A stretch of 64,000 nt of DNA from Echinococcus granulosus (lineage: Eukaryota > Platyhelminthes > Cestoda > Cyclophyllidea > Taeniidae): the NCBI RefSeq assembly GCF_000524195.1, contig NW_020170420.1, positions 98,783 through 162,782 of the forward strand, given 5' to 3'. The notes below the pieces were generated by a model that did not search any database, had not been told where the DNA came from, and worked only from the letters and a program-made list of their open reading frames with translations. Made by a program: the position numbers and the translations under genes. Of the stretch, positions 61,150-64,000 are shown piece after piece. How positions within the stretch are numbered: position 1 is the stretch's first letter; the number at the start of each line of letters is the position of its first letter.

Positions 61150-61808
61150 GGTGATGGCTTGTCAAGCAATTCATTAAAAAAATGCTCTTGCGAACTTCCT
61201 CAACAACTGCTCAGTAGGGAAACGTTCGCTTGTCAAACTCCCAACGGTACTCCTGCCTCATTGCTTGAACAAAGGCTTGGCAAGAGAAGCAGTTAGTTAG
61301 TTCCTTTTAATTTGACGCCTCCTACATCGCTTTGTGCCTTCATTTTCCACTCTTGTTGCATTTTATTCCAACTATGTCACTCAACATCACTTCAAATTGC
61401 CATTCAGTAGCCCAGAATTTGTGGTTGGAAACGGTACACATAAAAGTACTCTTTTTTCCCCCTCTGAGTGAAGCATGCCTAGCGTGAATAAGGACAAACA
61501 AAATGCTGCAGCTAAATGCTGTTTGCATTGTTTTCTCTTCTACTGCAGTCATGACAATGGGAAATAAAAAAGTGGCTATTTATTGTTAATCAGGAAGATA
61601 TTATTCACCCAATGTCATTTATTTCATATTTTTGGTCATTAACCCATTTTCAATCTGTCCGATGTATAGTTTCATCGAATTTACTTGCACAGCTTTCGGT
61701 GCTGAAGCCTCAATATCAGTCTGGGAGATGTAGTATGAGTTAAAATGACTGGCATGGGTATCGCCAGGACTGAGAGAAAAGGCAATAACCACTGTCAATT
61801 CCTCTTAA
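61150..61808 (+). pseudogene. Light intermediate chain exons 9-10, dead copy
   Basis: The exon 9 relic keeps TCAACAACTGCTCAGTAGGG and GTCAAACTCCCAACGGT, close to the functional exon. The exon 10 relic starts after ACAG with TTTCGG and translates GFGAEASISVWEM before a premature TAG; later parts (GACTGAGAGAAAAGGCA, then TTAACC) match the functional end. No upstream exons are attached. Confidence 0.85.
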
Positions 61809-63436
61809 CCTCTCCATCCTTGCCCCGCAATGGTGCTTCTCTGGCAGTAGTTCTCTCCTGCTACCTCCAAAACTGCTATTTTACTTTCACCATAGTAGTG
61901 CCTAGGCCTTATTAACCGGGAATTTGAGACGAAGTGCCGATGTGCCTTGGAATCGTGCCAAATTGGAGGATGAGTGGGAGTCTGGTTATCCTCCCTAATT
62001 CGCATCTGACTGGCGGACGGGGGGTGAGGGGGTATGAAAGCGCCTCTTTCCAGGAGGTGCCACCGCACCCTGACAACTCCATGCGTAGAAGTTGGAGTGG
62101 CTATGAGGTATGTCACGCTCTCTGACTAGTTAGTCTTGAGTTAAGGCTGATGAGCGATTGATGGAAGGTAGTAGTATAGTGGGTTAAAGAGCGCGTTAAG
62201 ACGTTTTGTTCTGACGTAGGATTAGCGTCTACTCCTTCTGCGATTCTCAACTCATTACTTTTAGTGGGCTTGAGGTGAGCTACATTTCACCTTTCTACGT
62301 ACTCATTAAGATCTCTCATGTGAAAGATGTCGATTTGTTAATCACATTTCTGAAACTCGTGATGTGTGCCAACCTGATGTGGTGGTTTTCAACACCTCTA
62401 CCCCAATCACATCAGGCAGTTGCATATTAGTCAGACAATTTTACGGGTTTCGCAAAACATCTGACAATCTATCTCTCCTTCTTCTGCCATCTCTTTGTCA
62501 GAGGTTAGGCTAGGCGTCTCTTCACACTGATAGTAAGAAAATCTTGGCGTTCCCGTGTGGATTTTGTCCTTAACATTGGGACGTGTTAAGTTTCTAAGAT
62601 AAAATCATGCGATTGTGGCCACGTTCTTACTAATGAATACACAAGAAAGTATGTCTGCCATCAAGTGGCCTTGCCATCCTACCATCGGGCTTAACCAGCC
62701 TTCTTGGTGCTGTTGTCATGGCTCTTATCATGGCGACCAAGAAGGTAAGAACTGATGCAGCCAATGGCATTGCTGTTGTGCGTGTGGCTAACTTCAGCAA
62801 GCGGTGTTACTAACACATCACCTTGTAAAGCCTAAGATCCTGTCTTATTTTCACGGCCAACGCTACTCCCAGTTTGCGTCATCGGTGGAAAGTGTAGAGA
62901 GGGATCTGCTTTGTTTCCTTTAAAAATGCCTTTTAATGCGGTCGGAGGGTAGAAAAAACACCCAAAACTTGAACATACTACAGAAGGGAGAAGTGTGGGA
63001 AAGGGAGGTAGACCGTAAGAAGACTCTTCATTTAATTAGCACTTCACAAACTACATAAATAAAAGTAACTCGATCCATATCGAGCCTAATTAGGATTACA
63101 TGGGGCCCTAAAATCAGTCTAGATTAGTGGGTTGCTTTATTCCCGAGAAGGCGGTGCTTTTGAGTGTTCCTACAACAGCCCCCATTGATAACGTGTACCC
63201 ATAGGGATTGCCTAAACCGCAGTGGTGAAAAGACTCCTCTGGTGTTTACTGGATGCTCTTGTGAGGTGGAACCCCCCCCTCTCCCTCTTTAGCTTCAGAT
63301 GCAGGAAAGCGGTAGTATTCGCAGTTATAGTCGTCTGAGGCACGTGCTGTGGAATGGCCTTGACCCAGATGGGAGGATATAAAGGGAGGAATAAAGGAAG
63401 GAGAAAAAGTACAAGGAGGAGGAGGACATGTAAGTT

Positions 63437-63835
63437 ATGGCTTGGAAGGTGATGTGTTTAATCTTTGCATTCGTGGCAGCGTTCCTCTTCTTCTTCGTCA
63501 CTGGATATGGTAACTGGAACTGTGGGGACAGAATTTTAAGTGCCAAGTGTCATCGCTACCCCGAATCCAAGGTGACTGGTGGTCTCCTCTTAACAGCCGG
63601 TCTGGTTGTTCTCATTGATAGCTTTGTTCTCAGCATCCTGCTAGTATGTGACAACTCTTGCAGTAGAATCGCAGCCTGTGTATTTGCAGTCATCTCCACA
63701 GTCCTCTCCTTCACTGGGATCACCTACTATCCGGACATGAGAAAAATGTAGTCGCCTATTAATGCAGCCTCTGCAATTGCACTCACGGTTGCTGTGTCGG
63801 TTAGTCTCATCAACGATCTAACGATCAGACACTGA
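63437..63835 (+). pseudogene. Four-TM protein copy with premature stop
   Basis: It opens MAWKVMCLIFAFVAAFLFFF and keeps the W-x-C-x8-C loop (NWNCGDRILSAKC), TM2 (GGLLLTAGLVVL) and TM3 (IAACVFAVISTVLSFTG). TAG at 63749 ends the frame after 104 residues. The same frame goes on to 63835 with residues matching TM4 of the intact copy, so the stop removes TM4. It could still make a three-TM protein; a dead gene is more likely. Confidence 0.65.
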
Positions 63836-64000
63836 AGCATAGTCTCCATTCGTCGTCTTGATGGACGACTCTTCTCACAAGTCAGCATGCCCTCTGATTT
63901 GGTCAAATTCATGTAAATTTTGGGGTGTTATTTTACACTTTTGCTTCTTCCCTAGGTCGCACAATCATTTGAATGAAAGTAGTCAGTCATGTGTCACTTG

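Larger units (their letters stand above)
60990..64000 (+). repeat. Duplicated block, copy 3 (reaches the window end)
   Basis: It matches copy 1 in order: exon 9 relic (61150-61294), flank, exon 10 relic (61693-61808), 3' flank (ACCTCTCCATCCTTGCCCCG), the shared tag (62345-62530), the four-TM remnant (62690-62810) and a longer four-TM copy (63437-63835). It may continue beyond the window. Confidence 0.8.

Noticed and set aside
1..64000. CRISPR arrays, bacterial operons, rRNA genes, spliced-leader genes
   Set aside because: None was seen. The spliced genes and TATA/poly(A) signals are eukaryotic.

Overview
The window looks like a draft-assembly piece of a parasitic flatworm genome, most probably a tapeworm (cestode). 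It is AT-leaning, with long gene-poor stretches and genes split by introns, two of them only 32 and 34 bp long. It carries a cluster of the divergent LC8-type dynein light chains that are expanded in flatworm tegument. It contains a 100-base N gap, so it is an assembled scaffold. A trematode cannot be excluded.

Layout. 1-3063: no convincing gene. 3064-6617 (+): a two-exon peptide-type GPCR of the myosuppressin / DMSR / sex-peptide-receptor-like class. 6618-12550: nothing recognised. 12552-18250: a tandem duplication. The right copy holds an intact dynein light chain gene (16779-17126, minus). The left copy holds its dead twin (12552-12851) and a fragment of Ty3/gypsy-like integrase. 23318-23687 (+), 27846-29095 (-), 31658-32102 (-) and 35077-36822 (-): four more dynein light chains. 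All five share one architecture: a phase-2 intron after the DF(G/S) or YYG motif and a 79-bp last exon. The last gene has an Arg/Ser-rich head.

39735-46673 (+): a complete ten-exon cytoplasmic dynein light intermediate chain, with P-loop and C-terminal adaptor-binding helix. Light chains and light intermediate chain belong to the same motor, so about 30 kb of this window is mostly dynein subunit genes.

44.8-64 kb: a mosaic of segmental duplications in both orientations. The block made of the last three light-intermediate-chain exons plus a small four-TM, claudin-like gene has been copied several times. Only copy 1 keeps a working light intermediate chain and only copy 2 (53386-53823) keeps an uninterrupted four-TM gene. 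Two inverted arms of about 1.1 kb meet at the N gap (50481-50580). A second inverted fragment lies at 56000-57145, and a last, largely dead copy runs from about 60990 to the window end.

Exon boundaries were set by reading splice signals, phase continuity and protein similarity by eye. No alignment or database search was run.
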